DNA of 64,000 nt, from assembly GCF_003352465.1 (NCBI RefSeq), contig NZ_CP031153.1, positions 4,976,001 to 5,040,000 on the forward strand, read 5' to 3'. The notes below the pieces were generated by a model. It saw only the letters and a list, made by a program, of their open reading frames with translations. It did not search any database and was not told where the DNA came from. A program made the translations under genes and the position numbers. Numbering within the stretch: position 1 is the stretch's first letter; each line of letters opens with the position of its first letter. Shown one piece after another: positions 44,674 to 53,318 of the stretch. The stretch is from Kordia sp. SMS9 (lineage in GTDB: Bacteria > Bacteroidota > Bacteroidia > Flavobacteriales > Flavobacteriaceae).

Positions 44674-45261
44674 ATGAAAAAATTATCCTATCTAGGAATT
44701 TTTGGAATGCTTTGCACGCTGGCATTTTTGTCATTTTCTTGCGAAAGAGATGATATTTGTGTGGAAGGCAGCATCACAACGCCTTTGTTGGTGATTGAAT
44801 TTTTTGATGTCGAAATTTTCAATGCTACAGGAGAAGAGGTCCTAAAAAACGCATCCGGTTTGTGGATTGAAGCGGTAAATCCAAATACAGAAGTTATTGA
44901 TGATGTCACAGTTATTGTAGATGCAATTCAAACAGAAGCACAATCAATAAGTACCGTTTCCATTCCGCTTCGTGTTACAGAAGATACTACCGAATATCGC
45001 TTTATCAAAGATTATGCGCTTGATGAAAACCAAAATCAGCAAGGAAATGAAGATATCATTACGTTTACGTATGAACGAGAAGAAATCTTTTTATCTCGTG
45101 CCTGCGGTTACAGTACAAATTATACCTTAGATCCACTCAATGGCGCAGCCGTAACTCCGGATAGTGATAATTGGATTAACCCCAACACATTGTCTGGCAT
45201 TCGAATTTCTGAAACTATTGTTCAAAATGAAACCGTTACACATGTTAAAATATATCACTAG
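44674..45261 (+). CDS. DUF6452 family lipoprotein
   Basis: 195 residues. Signal peptide with lipobox FSC (SFSCERDDIC, Cys 23). The TPLLVIEFFD and IPLRVTEDTTEYRF strands and the terminal VTHVKIYH are features of DUF6452, a periplasmic or outer-membrane lipoprotein family of Flavobacteriia with no known function. It starts 20 bases after rlmD and its end overlaps the next start by 20 bases. Confidence 0.85.
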   Translation: MKKLSYLGIFGMLCTLAFLSFSCERDDICVEGSITTPLLVIEFFDVEIFNATGEEVLKNASGLWIEAVNPNTEVIDDVTVIVDAIQTEAQSISTVSIPLRVTEDTTEYRFIKDYALDENQNQQGNEDIITFTYEREEIFLSRACGYSTNYTLDPLNGAAVTPDSDNWINPNTLSGIRISETIVQNETVTHVKIYH

Positions 45262-46000
45262 TATATTCGCTATTTTAGTTTGTAGCGTCAGTTTTTCACA
45301 AGAGGATGCAACTACTGAAACTGCTGTTGTCAATGACACAGTTCCACAATTGGAAACATTTCCATTGCGAATCGGTATTGATCTGAGCAAACCGTTGCGA
45401 ATGGCGTTGGAAGACGATTATCAAGGTTTTGAAATTGCGGCAGATTTTAGATTGACTAAAAAATTTTACATCGCTATCGAATTGGGAAATGAAAAGAAAA
45501 CGGTAGACGAAACACAGCTTAATTTCACCACGGAAGGAAGTTTTGCAAAGTTAGGGTTTGACTTTAACGCGTATGAAAACTGGTTTGGAATGCAAAATGC
45601 TATTATTGTGGGAATGCGTTATGGATACAGCACACATAAGCAGACATTGAATCGCTACACCATCTACCAAACCAATCAGCATGTAGAAGGGGAAAGCTTG
45701 CTAACGCAAGAACCTGGAACGGAATTTACGAGTTTGAATGGACATTGGATTGAAGTTGTAGCAGGTATCAAAGCGGAAGTTTTTGATAATGTGTATATGG
45801 GATTCACCGTGCGTTTAAATCGTTTGCTCAGCACCAAAGAACCTGAAAATTTTCAAAACTTATTCATTCCTGGATTTAACAAAGTTACGACTGACAATAA
45901 TGTGGGTGCAGGATTTAACTACACGATTAGCTATTCGATTCCCATCTATAAAAAAGGGAAAAAGAAAAAGGTGGAAGTTGAAGATGAAATTAAGGAGTAG
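45242..46000 (+). CDS. DUF6048 family outer-membrane protein
   Basis: The frame is open upstream inside the preceding gene, but the ATG at 45242 gives a signal peptide (LKYITSIFAILVCSVSFSQ) and 252 residues. The mature protein is a predicted beta-barrel (FPLRIGIDLSKPLRMALEDDY, FEIAADFRLTKKFYIAIELG, WIEVVAGIKAEVFDNVYMGF shown by key parts) with a very basic-acidic tail (KKGKKKKVEVEDEIKE). It belongs to DUF6048 and is always found next to DUF6452, suggesting a lipoprotein/barrel pair in the outer membrane. Confidence 0.85.
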   Translation: MLKYITSIFAILVCSVSFSQEDATTETAVVNDTVPQLETFPLRIGIDLSKPLRMALEDDYQGFEIAADFRLTKKFYIAIELGNEKKTVDETQLNFTTEGSFAKLGFDFNAYENWFGMQNAIIVGMRYGYSTHKQTLNRYTIYQTNQHVEGESLLTQEPGTEFTSLNGHWIEVVAGIKAEVFDNVYMGFTVRLNRLLSTKEPENFQNLFIPGFNKVTTDNNVGAGFNYTISYSIPIYKKGKKKKVEVEDEIKE

Positions 46001-46140
46001 ATTTTTTGAATCTGAATTAAAAATTTACCAGCATCTAAAATCGTGTACTAATTATACCAATTTACACATAAAATGATGTTATTTCGGCAAAGCAATCAAA
46101 TTGATTCTAATATTTTCTATTTTAGAACGAAATTTATTAC

Positions 46141-46659
46141 ATGAGTACACTTTCTATCGACGAAAAAGCACGTTTATACGCTTCTGAAAAACACAAAGCA
46201 GTCAATCATTATTATGATCAATATCCGTATGTATTTCATTTACAAATGGTTGTGTCGGCTGCAGAAAAATTCATTCACTTAATTCCTGAAAAAGATCGGC
46301 AAAATGTTTTGGCTGGTTGTTGGGTTCATGATGTCATTGAAGATGCGCGTGAAACTTACAATGATGTTAAAAAAGCATTGAACAAAGATATTGCGGAACT
46401 TGCGTATGCACTCACCAATAATAAGGGAAGAACGCGGCAAGAACGTGCCGGGAAACAATATTATGTAGGAATTCGCAATACACCGTATGCGGCTTTTATA
46501 AAATTGTGCGATCGTATTGCCAATGTAACACATTCTAAAAATACGGGAAGTCGCATGCTGAAAGTGTACCGAAAAGAAAATCCGGCGTTTGTAGAAAAAC
46601 TGTATGATGAAAAGTATGTAGAAGTGATTCAATATTTAGAAAAATTGGTAAAAGAATGA
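46141..46659 (+). CDS. HD domain phosphohydrolase (SpoT/MESH1-like)
   Basis: 172 residues. The HD motif WVHDVIEDA and KLCDRIANVTH are typical of (p)ppGpp hydrolase-like HD domains, and the YVFHLQMVV segment supplies the first metal His. No synthetase, TGS or ACT domain is present, so it would be a stand-alone hydrolase; true substrate not shown. It overlaps the CpXC gene by four bases. Confidence 0.82.
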   Translation: MSTLSIDEKARLYASEKHKAVNHYYDQYPYVFHLQMVVSAAEKFIHLIPEKDRQNVLAGCWVHDVIEDARETYNDVKKALNKDIAELAYALTNNKGRTRQERAGKQYYVGIRNTPYAAFIKLCDRIANVTHSKNTGSRMLKVYRKENPAFVEKLYDEKYVEVIQYLEKLVKE

Positions 46660-47285
46660 GTTTGCAAAATCAAATTGTACAAAACTGTCCGCATTGTCAA
46701 CATTCGCAGGAATTATTTTTTTATAAGTCTGTCAACATCACGGTTGATCCTTCTCTGAAACAGCTTGTTTTGGATGGAAAACTGAATGCACAACTCTGTT
46801 CCAATTGCGAAAAGGAAATAAATATCGTAACCGATTTTTTATATCACAACATGGAACAACGCATTATGTTGCATCTTAAAGAAAATGTTGATACTGACGA
46901 ATTGAACGATTTTGAGAGGTTTCAAGATTTTAAAGATCGTGGCTATATTTATCGTCATGTGCAAACATATCCAGAATTGATTGAGAAAATAAAAATTTTT
47001 GATGCAGGATTGAATGATCTTGTTGTGGATTCAATCAAAGCTGAACTTTCTGAAATACTTATGTCGTCGTTACAAGAAGTAATTACCGAAGATACCGAAG
47101 AATTGGAACTTAATTTGTTTTTTGATACGTATGAAAAAAGTCTCTTTAAAAAGCGACTCCTGTTTGTATTCTTCTTACATCCAAGTCAAATGATGCAAAC
47201 TAGTTTTAGTCTAAAAAGTTTTGACAAAACCAAAAGAAAAGAATTATTCAACCTTGAAGCTTTGCGAATGCAATCGCACGTATAA
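46656..47285 (+). CDS. CpXC domain protein
   Basis: 209 residues. N-terminal zinc-ribbon-like motif CPHCQHSQE and partner CSNCEKE, characteristic of the CpXC family, followed by a helical C-terminal part. Members are of unknown function and probably bind zinc. Start codon overlaps the stop of the HD hydrolase gene (ATGA), so translation is probably coupled. Confidence 0.82.
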   Translation: MSLQNQIVQNCPHCQHSQELFFYKSVNITVDPSLKQLVLDGKLNAQLCSNCEKEINIVTDFLYHNMEQRIMLHLKENVDTDELNDFERFQDFKDRGYIYRHVQTYPELIEKIKIFDAGLNDLVVDSIKAELSEILMSSLQEVITEDTEELELNLFFDTYEKSLFKKRLLFVFFLHPSQMMQTSFSLKSFDKTKRKELFNLEALRMQSHV

Positions 47286-47307
47286 CTTTTTAACATTTTT
47301 ATAAATT

Positions 47308-48522
47308 TTGACAATATTAAAATCCAAACGTATTGAATCTATTGACATCTTACGAGGTATTGTCATGGTGATTATGTGTTTAGACCACACCAGAGATTAT
47401 TATCAAGATATAGATGCTGCTGGCTGGCCAATGAATTTAGATACGACTACACCTGCATTATTTTTCACGAGATACATTACACACTTTTGTGCGCCTATTT
47501 TTGTTTTTCTATCGGGACTTTCCATTTATTTACAATCGCAACGAAAAACCAAAAAAGAATTGACCAAGTTTTTATTGACAAGAGGTTTGTGGTTGATTTT
47601 TTTAGAAATTGTTTTAAATAATTTCTTGTGGCGTTTTGATATTATGTACTACCGATTTGTTTTTCAAGTGATTTGGGCAATTGGTGCTTCCATGGTTGTT
47701 ATGGCTGCATTAATACATTTGAGAAAACATCTTTTATTGGTTTTAGGAATTATTATTGTTGCTGGACATAATCTTATTAACACATTTCAATTAGATATTC
47801 AAACAAATCCGTATCGAATTGATAGTGTTCTCGATTTTTTGTGGTGTTTATTCCATCAAAATGGCGGCTTATTTATTGATACTGAAACCCCGCATTATTT
47901 ACGAGTCGATTATCCTATGCTTCCTTGGTTGGGGATTATGATTCTTGGTTATAGTTTTGGTCAGTTGTACTCAAAAACATTTCCTGCCATCAAGCGTCAA
48001 AAATATCTTTTAATTATTGGAACTTCTATGTTAGCCGTTTTTACTGTTTTGAAAACTTTTAACTTGTACGGCGATCCCTATTTTTGGTTTGATGGAAGTC
48101 TGCCATTTTTCAAATCGTTTGTTTCTTTCTTACGAATTGAAAAATATCCTCCATCATTACATTATACTTTAGTGACCATCGGTGTTTGTTTGATCATGCT
48201 CAGTCTATTAGAAAAAGTAAAAAATAAGTTTTCAGATTTCTTATTGGTTTTTGGAAGAGTTCCTCTCTTTTTCTATTTCTTACATGTTGGTGTTATTCAT
48301 GCATCAAGTATGTTGCTCATGCCGTTGTTTGACAAGCCGATGTATCATAGTGTTTCTAACTATGAAAACCTCAGCAAAAGTATATCGAGCAATTTGGGAT
48401 TGGGCTTATTAGGAGTTTATATTGCTTGGGTTCTTATTGTTGCGGCACTATATTATCCATGTTTAAAATATATGCGCTACAAGAAGAAGCATCCCGAAAA
48501 AAAATGGTTGAGTTATTTATAA
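47308..48522 (+). CDS. HGSNAT/DUF1624-like acyltransferase membrane protein
   Basis: 404 residues from a TTG start (no ATG is available before the conserved N-terminus). About ten membrane helices. The N-terminal RIESIDILRGIVMVIMCLDHTRDYY carries the motif of the heparan-alpha-glucosaminide N-acetyltransferase-like family, with the conserved membrane His (DHTRDYY); PIFVFLSGLSIYL and YPMLPWLGIMILGYSFGQ are also family features. It would move acyl groups across the inner membrane; substrate unknown. Confidence 0.85.
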   Translation: MTILKSKRIESIDILRGIVMVIMCLDHTRDYYQDIDAAGWPMNLDTTTPALFFTRYITHFCAPIFVFLSGLSIYLQSQRKTKKELTKFLLTRGLWLIFLEIVLNNFLWRFDIMYYRFVFQVIWAIGASMVVMAALIHLRKHLLLVLGIIIVAGHNLINTFQLDIQTNPYRIDSVLDFLWCLFHQNGGLFIDTETPHYLRVDYPMLPWLGIMILGYSFGQLYSKTFPAIKRQKYLLIIGTSMLAVFTVLKTFNLYGDPYFWFDGSLPFFKSFVSFLRIEKYPPSLHYTLVTIGVCLIMLSLLEKVKNKFSDFLLVFGRVPLFFYFLHVGVIHASSMLLMPLFDKPMYHSVSNYENLSKSISSNLGLGLLGVYIAWVLIVAALYYPCLKYMRYKKKHPEKKWLSYL

Positions 48523-48747
48523 CTCTCTTATATCCTTACTAAAAACCGTTTTCATCAACAGTTTTTCTTTGCCGTTTTCTTCAACTACAATGAATTTAGG
48601 CGCTAAAATACTCGCTATCACAGCGGCAATTAACGCTAACCAGAAGGTTTCTAGTTTTAACACATATCCTACGGCAATGCGAAATATTAAAAATAGGATT
48701 GCGAATGCTATTAAATTAAAAATCAGCGCTTTGGTTTTTGGTTTCAT
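48517..48747 (-). CDS. Small membrane protein, 76 aa
   Basis: Two hydrophobic helices (about 8-28 and 33-52) then a basic tail (ENGKEKLLMKTVFSKDIREL). The last six bases overlap the convergent end of the acyltransferase-like gene. Family not recognised; it precedes no other gene and follows the THUMP methyltransferase gene by 20 bases on the same strand, so it may be its operon partner. Confidence 0.65.
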   Translation of the reverse strand: MKPKTKALIFNLIAFAILFLIFRIAVGYVLKLETFWLALIAAVIASILAPKFIVVEENGKEKLLMKTVFSKDIREL

Positions 48748-48767
48748 CTGATCAGTATTTTATAATT

Positions 48768-49931
48768 TTAGTCTTTAGATTGATATTTGGCTTTTTTGCT
48801 TCCTGCGTACATTTCGTACTTTACCAAACGTGATTCTAACTTTCCGTTGAATACTTTTATTTTTCGCGATGGACGCAAGCCAACAAATTTTAATGCTTCT
48901 AAATTTGACGTAATAAACCAAGCATTGGTGTTTGTGTATCCTTGTTTTAACGTATCGCCAATGTCCGCATAAAATTGTTCCATGTCAATATGCAAACGTT
49001 CACCATAAGGCGGATTGAACAAAATATGCAGCTTCGTATCGTCTTCCTTTTTGGTTTCAAAGAAATCTGTGCGACGAATCTTAATGTAGTCTTCTAAATT
49101 CGCGTTTTTTACATTGTCTTTTGCTTTTTGTACTGCCGACGGTGCTTTGTCATATCCGTAAATATGATAATGAAATTCACGAATTTTCTTTAAACAAGAA
49201 GCTTCTATCGTTTCAAATAAATCTACATCCCAATCTTGCCATTTTTCAAAACCAAATTCTTTTCTATTGATATTTGGCGGAATATTACAGGCAATCATCG
49301 CCGCTTCAATCGCAATTGTTCCACTTCCACACATCGGATCGAGCAAATCGCATTGTCCGTCCCAACCAGAAAGCATGACCAAACCAGCCGCCAATACTTC
49401 ATTAATTGGTGCAATATTCGTTGCGGTTTTATAACCACGCTTGTGTAAAGAACCGCCCGAACTGTCCAAAGAAATAGTACAATCATTATTCTGAATATGT
49501 ACATGAATGCGCAACGTTGGAAATTTTAAATCTACATTTGGACGTTTGCCTTCCGTGTTTCTGAACTTATCTGCAATCGCATCTTTCGTTTTTAAGGCAA
49601 TAAATTGTGAATGTGTAAATTGCTCCGAAGCTACCGTGGCATCAATCATAAACGTATCTTCATGCGTTAAGTATTTGTCCCAATGCATATTGTATACTTG
49701 ATCGTACAAATCTTGTTCATTGCGAATTTTAAAATGGCGAATCGGTTTTAAAATCTTAATTGCCGTACGCAAGCTCAAATTGGCTTTGTACATAAACCCT
49801 TTATCACCTCTAAAACTTACGTTACGCGTTCCTTTTCGGATATCTTGCGCACCGAGTCGTTTCAGTTCGTCTTCCAATAAATCTTCAAAACCGTGTAAAG
49901 TTTTGGCAACCATTTTAAAATTCTGTTCCAT
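48768..49931 (-). CDS. THUMP domain class I SAM-dependent RNA methyltransferase
   Basis: 387 residues. THUMP domain (about 45-160, RIHVHIQNNDCTISLDSSG), followed by a Rossmann methyltransferase domain with CDLLDPMCGSGTIAIEAAM and the catalytic NPPYGERL, which marks N2-guanine or N6-adenine methylation. It matches the RlmL N-terminal part (23S rRNA m2G2445) without the fused RlmK half, as usual in Bacteroidota. Confidence 0.9.
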   Translation of the reverse strand: MEQNFKMVAKTLHGFEDLLEDELKRLGAQDIRKGTRNVSFRGDKGFMYKANLSLRTAIKILKPIRHFKIRNEQDLYDQVYNMHWDKYLTHEDTFMIDATVASEQFTHSQFIALKTKDAIADKFRNTEGKRPNVDLKFPTLRIHVHIQNNDCTISLDSSGGSLHKRGYKTATNIAPINEVLAAGLVMLSGWDGQCDLLDPMCGSGTIAIEAAMIACNIPPNINRKEFGFEKWQDWDVDLFETIEASCLKKIREFHYHIYGYDKAPSAVQKAKDNVKNANLEDYIKIRRTDFFETKKEDDTKLHILFNPPYGERLHIDMEQFYADIGDTLKQGYTNTNAWFITSNLEALKFVGLRPSRKIKVFNGKLESRLVKYEMYAGSKKAKYQSKD

Positions 49932-49974
49932 CTGCTAGTGTAATCTCTTGCAAAAGTACGTTAATTTACGAATG

Positions 49975-50027
49975 TTTTATAAAGTCTCATGACTTAATCG
50001 CTATGTAAAGTCTCCCTACTTTATAAA
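49975..50027. repeat. REP-like palindromes, degenerate pair (copy A)
   Basis: Two imperfect copies in tandem: TTATAAAGTCTCATGACTTA (49977-49996) and TGTAAAGTCTCCCTACTTTA (50004-50023). They match the REP elements around the RAYT gene (loop TCCC). Confidence 0.55.
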
Positions 50028-50084
50028 ATGATATTTATTCACATTAATTTGTCTTCATTGTAAGTATATTTTGATGAAATTGTG

Positions 50085-50092
50085 TATTTTTG
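50085..50092 (+). promoter_or_regulatory. Putative -7 box of the UbiA-type gene
   Basis: TATTTTTG fits TAnnTTTG, 71 bases before the ATG; the leader would be AT-rich and without obvious structure. Confidence 0.4.
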
Positions 50093-50163
50093 TTTAACAT
50101 TTAAAAAATTAATTTAAACAAAACTATCGTATTTCATTGAGAACTATTGTTAATCATAAACAC

Positions 50164-51015
50164 ATGAGTTTCAAATCCAAAGAACTATTATTGATCTCAA
50201 GACCAAGGTTTTGGATGTATGTGTTGGGAACTTTTTTGGTAGGCATGATTGCTTCCGGCAACCCATTTCATTATGATTCTAATACCACCATGCTATTAGT
50301 GGTGTTTTCCATATTCTTTTCATTTCCAGCAAATTTATTGATTTATGGTGTAAATGATATTTACGATTACGAAACCGACGTACTTAACACAAAGAAAGTT
50401 TCCTACGAAAAAATTCTAAGTCCATTAAAACATAAAAAATTGTGGTTTATTATTGGGCTGTTCACCTTACCATTTATTCCTTTTTTATTATTTATAAATA
50501 CGCCAACGTTATATGTATTATTAATATTTATTTTTACAGGAATATGCTACTCAGCACCTCCGTTAAGAGCCAAAAGCAAACCACCTTTAGACATCCTTTT
50601 TTCTTCTATCATATATATTTCTCCTGGGTTGATTGGATATTTGATTACGGGAAATACAAATGTTGAGTGGCTTGCTATTCTTGGAGGGTTGGTATGGGCT
50701 TCGGCAATGCAAACCTATTCGGCAGTACCCGATATTGATGCAGATAAAAATTCAGGAGTCGCAACGTTGGCAACGAAATTAGGAAAACGAAACGCACTTT
50801 GGTTTTGCCTGATTGCCTATATAGCGGCAAGCGTTATAGGAACCTTGTATGTAGGTTGGGTAGCCATTGTTTTTGGAATTGTGTATGCAGTTGTCGTGCT
50901 ATTGAGTCTTGCCAATAGTTCCAAAGTATTTAAGTATTATACCTATTTTCCTTTGGTAAATATTGCCGCAGGAACGGCGTTGTTCTTCTATCTATTTTTT
51001 AAGGCTGTGTATTAA
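50164..51015 (+). CDS. UbiA family prenyltransferase, lycopene-elongase-like
   Basis: The frame begins earlier at a TTG, but the ATG at 50164 starts the conserved region (MSFKSKELLLISRPRFWMYV), giving 283 residues. Seven to nine membrane helices; the first Asp-rich prenyl-diphosphate motif NDIYDYETD and the second DIDADK are intact. The SRPRFW start and NDIYD motif are those of the archaeal/actinobacterial lycopene elongase branch (LyeJ/CrtEb), which add C5 units to carotenoids. It converges with a phytoene desaturase gene two bases away, which supports a carotenoid role over quinone synthesis. Substrate is inferred. Confidence 0.78.
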   Translation: MSFKSKELLLISRPRFWMYVLGTFLVGMIASGNPFHYDSNTTMLLVVFSIFFSFPANLLIYGVNDIYDYETDVLNTKKVSYEKILSPLKHKKLWFIIGLFTLPFIPFLLFINTPTLYVLLIFIFTGICYSAPPLRAKSKPPLDILFSSIIYISPGLIGYLITGNTNVEWLAILGGLVWASAMQTYSAVPDIDADKNSGVATLATKLGKRNALWFCLIAYIAASVIGTLYVGWVAIVFGIVYAVVVLLSLANSSKVFKYYTYFPLVNIAAGTALFFYLFFKAVY

Positions 51016-51017
51016 AT

Positions 51018-52529
51018 TTAGAGACTTTCCAAAGGATGCGGATTTTTAATACCTGCAATTCGCTTGTACACTAATTGTGCAGATATTAAACAAATAGGCA
51101 TTCCTATTCCGGGACTTGTGTCTGCGCCCACATAATATAGATTTTTTATCTTTTTACTTTTGTTAGAGGGTCGTAATAAGGTTTGTTTTAACGTATGTGC
51201 CAATCCTAATGCAGTGCCTTTGTAGGCGTTGTAATCTCTTTGAAAATCATCACTCCAATAGGAACGTTCGTAGACCACATAGTCTTCTAATTCTGGTACA
51301 TCTAGATCTTTTTTCATGAGATTGTAAATCTTTTCACGATATGATGCCATTTGTTCCTCGGAAAGCGTCAGTCCTGGCGGAATTGGTACTAAGACAAATA
51401 AATTATCTTTTCCTTCGGGTGCCAAACTCGGATCGGTTTCCGTAGGTTTACAGATGTAATAACTTGGATCGGTTGGCAATTGCGGTGTATCAAACAATTC
51501 TGTGAAATTTTGTTTCCAATCTTCGCCAAATCGCAAGTTGTGGTGACTTAATATATCTAACTTTCGATCTAATCCCAAATACATGATAAACGCACTTGGA
51601 CTCAACACCGTTTTTTTCCAATACTTTTCTGGATAGGTTTGGTATTTTCTTTCCAACAATTTTGTTTCTGTAAACCACAAATCGGCATTAGAAACCACAA
51701 TATCTGCGCGTACTTCTTCTCCACTTTCCAATTGTACACCGACTGCTTTTTTGTTTTCTACCAATATTTTTTGGACAGGTGCTTCGGTTCTAAACGTTGT
51801 TCCATGTTTTTTATTGATGCTGACTAAGGATTCTATGATTTCATAAATGCCACCTTTTGGAAAATACACGCCCATATCAAAATCAATGAAGTTCATGATG
51901 TTGTATAATGCAGGCGTTTTGGCAGGATCGGAACCTAAGAACACCAAGGTGTATTCTAATATTTTTTTGATACGATCGCTTTCAAACCATTTGTTTAGGT
52001 AGGATTGCATGGTTTGAATCGGATTGAGTTGTATGCCTTTTTTGATGAGTTTCCAACTTAGAAAATCGGCCGAAATCCCAATATTGCGATACATAAAATA
52101 ATGTTTCGCCATTTCGTACTGTTCGCCCGAACGTTTTAAATATTCGCGAAGTTTGGGTGTAATGCCAGGTTCTAATTGTTCAAATAAAGGTAAATCTTTT
52201 TCTAAATCAGAATGAATATCGAGTACAGGAATTTCTTTGTCATTGGAAAAAAAGACACGATACGAAGGTGACAGTTTGATCAACTCTAAGTGTTTGGAAA
52301 TGTCTTCTTCTAGCAGATTGTAGTAGTTTTCAAATACATCGGGCATTAAATACCATGAAGGTCCCATATCAAACGTATAGCCGTCAGCTTTAAAAATATT
52401 TGCACGTCCGCCAAGCGTTTTATTCTTTTCAATAACGGTAACTTCATATCCTGCTTTTGCCAATAAGGCAGCTGATCCTAAACCGCCGATTCCCGAACCA
52501 ATAATGATAATTTTTTCTTTCTTTTTCAC
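51018..52529 (-). CDS. Phytoene desaturase family protein (CrtI type)
   Basis: 503 residues. FAD-binding motif IIIGSGIGGLGSAALLAKAGYEVTVIE in shortened form (GSGIGGLG at about 10-17), GGRANIF and the C-terminal signature YYVGADTSPGIGMPICLISA. These mark the bacterial CrtI/CrtD/CrtN group, which desaturates phytoene, or carotenoid intermediates such as 1-hydroxy-lycopene. Which of these it does cannot be told from sequence. It ends two bases from the end of the convergent UbiA gene; the start is 22 bases from a REP copy, which lies between it and the RAYT gene. Confidence 0.88.
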   Translation of the reverse strand: MKKKEKIIIIGSGIGGLGSAALLAKAGYEVTVIEKNKTLGGRANIFKADGYTFDMGPSWYLMPDVFENYYNLLEEDISKHLELIKLSPSYRVFFSNDKEIPVLDIHSDLEKDLPLFEQLEPGITPKLREYLKRSGEQYEMAKHYFMYRNIGISADFLSWKLIKKGIQLNPIQTMQSYLNKWFESDRIKKILEYTLVFLGSDPAKTPALYNIMNFIDFDMGVYFPKGGIYEIIESLVSINKKHGTTFRTEAPVQKILVENKKAVGVQLESGEEVRADIVVSNADLWFTETKLLERKYQTYPEKYWKKTVLSPSAFIMYLGLDRKLDILSHHNLRFGEDWKQNFTELFDTPQLPTDPSYYICKPTETDPSLAPEGKDNLFVLVPIPPGLTLSEEQMASYREKIYNLMKKDLDVPELEDYVVYERSYWSDDFQRDYNAYKGTALGLAHTLKQTLLRPSNKSKKIKNLYYVGADTSPGIGMPICLISAQLVYKRIAGIKNPHPLESL

Positions 52530-52550
52530 AATTGTAAAAATACGGAAAGT

Positions 52551-52574
52551 TGTGCAAAGTCTTCCGACTTCACA
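52551..52574. repeat. REP palindrome copy B, downstream of RAYT
   Basis: TGTGCAAAGTCTTCCGACTT then CACA: stem AAAGTC/GACTT with flanking TGTG/CACA and loop TTCC. It lies eight bases past the RAYT stop codon. Confidence 0.65.
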
Positions 52575-52581
52575 AAGCTTT

Positions 52582-53148
52582 TTACATTGCTAATCTTACA
52601 TCAACAAGTCCATCTTTCAAAACATAATTGCTTGCGCTTGAATAGATATAGTCTTCTATATTTCTGACTAATCCCGCTTTTACAGGGTTTTTATGAATGT
52701 AATTGATTTTTGTCCATAAAAACTTTCGTGAATATATTTCCTTAGGATGATTTCCAAACTTCCAAAATTGATAGTTTTTGTTTCTTGAATGTGTTTCTGT
52801 GGCTTTTTTAAATCGTTCTAACATCCATACTCTTCTACTTTCAGGTTCTGTTTGAATGGTATCTAAAATAGTTTTAGCTGTGAACTTTTTAAAATCGCGA
52901 AGTACTTCAGACAAGTTTCCTGTTTCTGATTGTATGACCATGTGAATATGATTGCTCATAATGACATAGGCATATACAATCATACCTCTGTGTTGCATAC
53001 AGTATTTCATGCTATTTATAACACAGTCACGATGATTTTGTCTTGTAAACACATCAATCCAATCTACTACCGTTGCTGTAATAAAGTGTGGTTTGTATTG
53101 ATCTCTTATTCTGTAACCGCCTTCCATATTCTGTTTTTCAAGTATCAT
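52582..53148 (-). CDS. REP-associated tyrosine transposase (RAYT, Y1_Tnp)
   Basis: 188 residues. Motifs: HFITATVVDWIDVFTR, VYAYVIMSNHIHMVI (the HUH metal-binding pair), LSEVLRDFKKFTA with a C-terminal tail YIHKNPVKAGLVRNIEDYIYSS. These are diagnostic of the single-copy RAYT family, domesticated relatives of IS200/IS605 transposases. The catalytic Tyr is most likely in the YIHKNPV region (not verified by structure). Flanked by REP copies B and C, and near A, D and E, forming a REPtron. Confidence 0.92.
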   Translation of the reverse strand: MILEKQNMEGGYRIRDQYKPHFITATVVDWIDVFTRQNHRDCVINSMKYCMQHRGMIVYAYVIMSNHIHMVIQSETGNLSEVLRDFKKFTAKTILDTIQTEPESRRVWMLERFKKATETHSRNKNYQFWKFGNHPKEIYSRKFLWTKINYIHKNPVKAGLVRNIEDYIYSSASNYVLKDGLVDVRLAM

Positions 53149-53232
53149 ATTTATAAAATAGAAAAGACTTTTTGAAAAATTGTAATATTAGTTTGTAAGC
53201 GTTGATGTGAATTTATAAGCGTTGTTTTTTTG

Positions 53233-53254
53233 TGTAAAGTCGGGAGACTTTACA
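53233..53254. repeat. REP palindrome copy C, upstream of RAYT
   Basis: Perfect 9-bp stem TGTAAAGTC, loop GGGA, GACTTTACA, 84 bases upstream of the RAYT start. Confidence 0.75.
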
Positions 53255-53286
53255 AAACTATACTTTATGTAAATGTCTGCAAATGT

Positions 53287-53318
53287 AGCTTTGCAAAGTC
53301 TCACAACTTTACAAAGCT
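53287..53318. repeat. REP palindrome copy D, overlapping a gene end
   Basis: AGCTTTGCAAAGT, loop, AACTTTACAAAGCT: an imperfect copy. It covers the last codons and the stop of the membrane protein gene at 53301-54182. Confidence 0.65.
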
